NCBI GenBank assembly: GCA_937942405.1
Contig: CALDEN010000389.1
Span: 1-7,674, forward strand
DNA from: an uncultured Saprospiraceae bacterium
GTDB lineage: Bacteria > Bacteroidota > Bacteroidia > Chitinophagales > Saprospiraceae
DNA: 7,674 nt
Direction of reading: 5' to 3'
The notes under the pieces are model-generated. The model searched no databases and had not been told where the DNA came from. It saw nothing but the letters and a program-made list of their open reading frames with translations. Positions 6,784 to 7,674 of this stretch are shown piece by piece. Numbering within the stretch: the stretch's first letter is position 1; each line of letters opens with the position of its first letter. Position numbers and translations under genes: made by a program.

Positions 6784-7674
6784 TCAAGTATATATCAGAT
6801 ACTTCCTTCTCACCAGTTTAAACTTCATCAGATCCTTACGCCAGCTGGCTCGTATCTCTTTCTCAGAGGTACCTGCTTTAAGAGCGGCTCTTAACTTGGC
6901 TGTTCCGGCTAGTTTTTCAAAGAAATTATTATCGTTGAAAAATGGAAAATCATTTTTTTGCGAAAGCTGATACGCATGTATGAGGTAAGATAAATTCAGT
7001 TGCTTTTTATTCAGCAATACTTTTAAGGGATCATTAAATTCTCTTCCACCGCATTGTTTTCCTTCATGTTTTGGGTACTTGGCACCTGACATCGATTTTG
7101 GCGTAAAGCGAAAATCAGAACGAGCCCATGCTGGATGTCCGTATACTTGGAAAGGCATCTCCGTACCACGACCGACACTCCATGTAGTTCCCTCAAAGAA
7201 ACATAGGGATGGATAGAGTAAGACGGACTTAGGGTTAGGGAGATTGGGAGATGGTTTTACGGGTAGCTCGTATGTGCTACTATGCGTATAGCCCTCACAT
7301 GGGATTACGGTCAACTCACAGCTGGCTTGTTCGTTAAGCCATTGCTCCCCATTGATCATCTGAGCATACTCCCCGATCGTCATTCCGTAGACTACTGGAA
7401 CGGGATGCATACCCACAAATGATTTATATTCCGCTTCTAAAACAGGTCCGTCGATGTAGTGTCCATTGGGATTGGGTCGATCGAGGACGATGAGAGGTAT
7501 TCCGTTCTCGGCACAGGCCTCCATGACATAATGAAGCGTTGAGATATAAGTATAGAATCGTACGCCTACATCCTGTATGTCGAACACCATCACATCGATA
7601 TCCACAAGGGCCTCTGAGGATGGTTTTTTGGTCTTACCATAGAGTGAGTAGATCTCTAATCCTGTCTTGCTGTC
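6784..7674 (-). CDS. DUF1343 family protein, NamZ-like exo-beta-N-acetylmuramidase (5' end outside the window)
   Basis: 296 C-terminal residues are visible and the frame stays open to the window edge, so the N-terminus, including any signal peptide, is missing. Full-length members have about 400 residues. Family hallmarks are FDIQDVGVRFYTYISTLHYV (visible residues 31-50), the DRPNPNGHYIDGP segment (65-77), SVGRGTEMPFQVYGHPAW (166-183) and the C-terminal IRASWRKDLMKFKL. NamZ of Bacillus subtilis, in this family (GH171), removes terminal N-acetylmuramic acid from peptidoglycan fragments, and Bacteroidota homologues are thought to serve cell-wall recycling. A GTG at 7603-7605 could be mistaken for the start, but conserved-looking coding sequence (GLEIYSLYGKTKKPSSEAL) continues upstream of it. 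The gene is followed by a 181-base spacer and then the lipoprotein gene on the same strand. Its 3' end is duplicated as a broken fragment at 3034-3167. Confidence 0.9.
   Translation of the reverse strand, partial: DSKTGLEIYSLYGKTKKPSSEALVDIDVMVFDIQDVGVRFYTYISTLHYVMEACAENGIPLIVLDRPNPNGHYIDGPVLEAEYKSFVGMHPVPVVYGMTIGEYAQMINGEQWLNEQASCELTVIPCEGYTHSSTYELPVKPSPNLPNPKSVLLYPSLCFFEGTTWSVGRGTEMPFQVYGHPAWARSDFRFTPKSMSGAKYPKHEGKQCGGREFNDPLKVLLNKKQLNLSYLIHAYQLSQKNDFPFFNDNNFFEKLAGTAKLRAALKAGTSEKEIRASWRKDLMKFKLVRRKYLIYT

Noticed and set aside
6770..6970. Plus-strand open frame of 66 codons
   Set aside because: Antisense to the conserved C-terminus of the DUF1343 gene.

Overview
The window looks like chromosomal DNA from a member of the Bacteroidota. 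The evidence is a Pif1-type helicase with HRDC and C-terminal HTH domains, a DUF1343/NamZ-family enzyme, a lipoprotein whose mature N-terminus is acidic (resembling Bacteroidota surface-export signals), an ECF sigma factor paired with a membrane-anchored beta-barrel protein, AT-rich spacers and no strong Shine-Dalgarno sequences. A more precise placement (a Saprospiria- or Cytophagia-like lineage) would be a guess.

Layout. Bases 1-332 hold no recognisable gene. A helicase gene runs rightward (333-2810). Everything after it runs leftward, so the helicase converges on its neighbours. The convergent junction (2809-3171) holds two copies of a 106-bp hairpin-forming repeat and a decayed copy of the 3' end of a DUF1343 gene. 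Next, read on the minus strand, comes a three-gene cluster in transcriptional order: a lipoprotein (6602 to 5427), an ECF sigma factor (5354 to 4782) and a protein with a cytoplasmic N-terminus, one inner-membrane helix, a long disordered linker and an outer-membrane beta-barrel (4740 to 3172). The right edge carries an intact-looking but window-truncated DUF1343 (NamZ-like exo-muramidase) gene (7674 to 6784).

How the genes may work together. The sigma factor and the beta-barrel protein match the layout of the 'dual membrane-spanning anti-sigma factor' (Dma) family described in Bacteroides thetaiotaomicron. In that family an outer-membrane barrel is tied through a disordered periplasmic tether and an inner-membrane helix to a cytoplasmic segment that holds a sigma factor. 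If this pair works the same way, an event at the outer membrane could release the sigma factor directly. The upstream lipoprotein, predicted to sit in the outer membrane and possibly on the cell surface, is a candidate partner, input or output. This is inferred from architecture and gene order only.

The most original observation is that the three-gene cluster is flanked by two same-orientation copies of a DUF1343 3' end. The right copy belongs to the full gene and the left one is a fragment about 90% identical over 86 bases. This suggests the cluster was inserted, or was created by a duplication, at the end of a DUF1343 gene.
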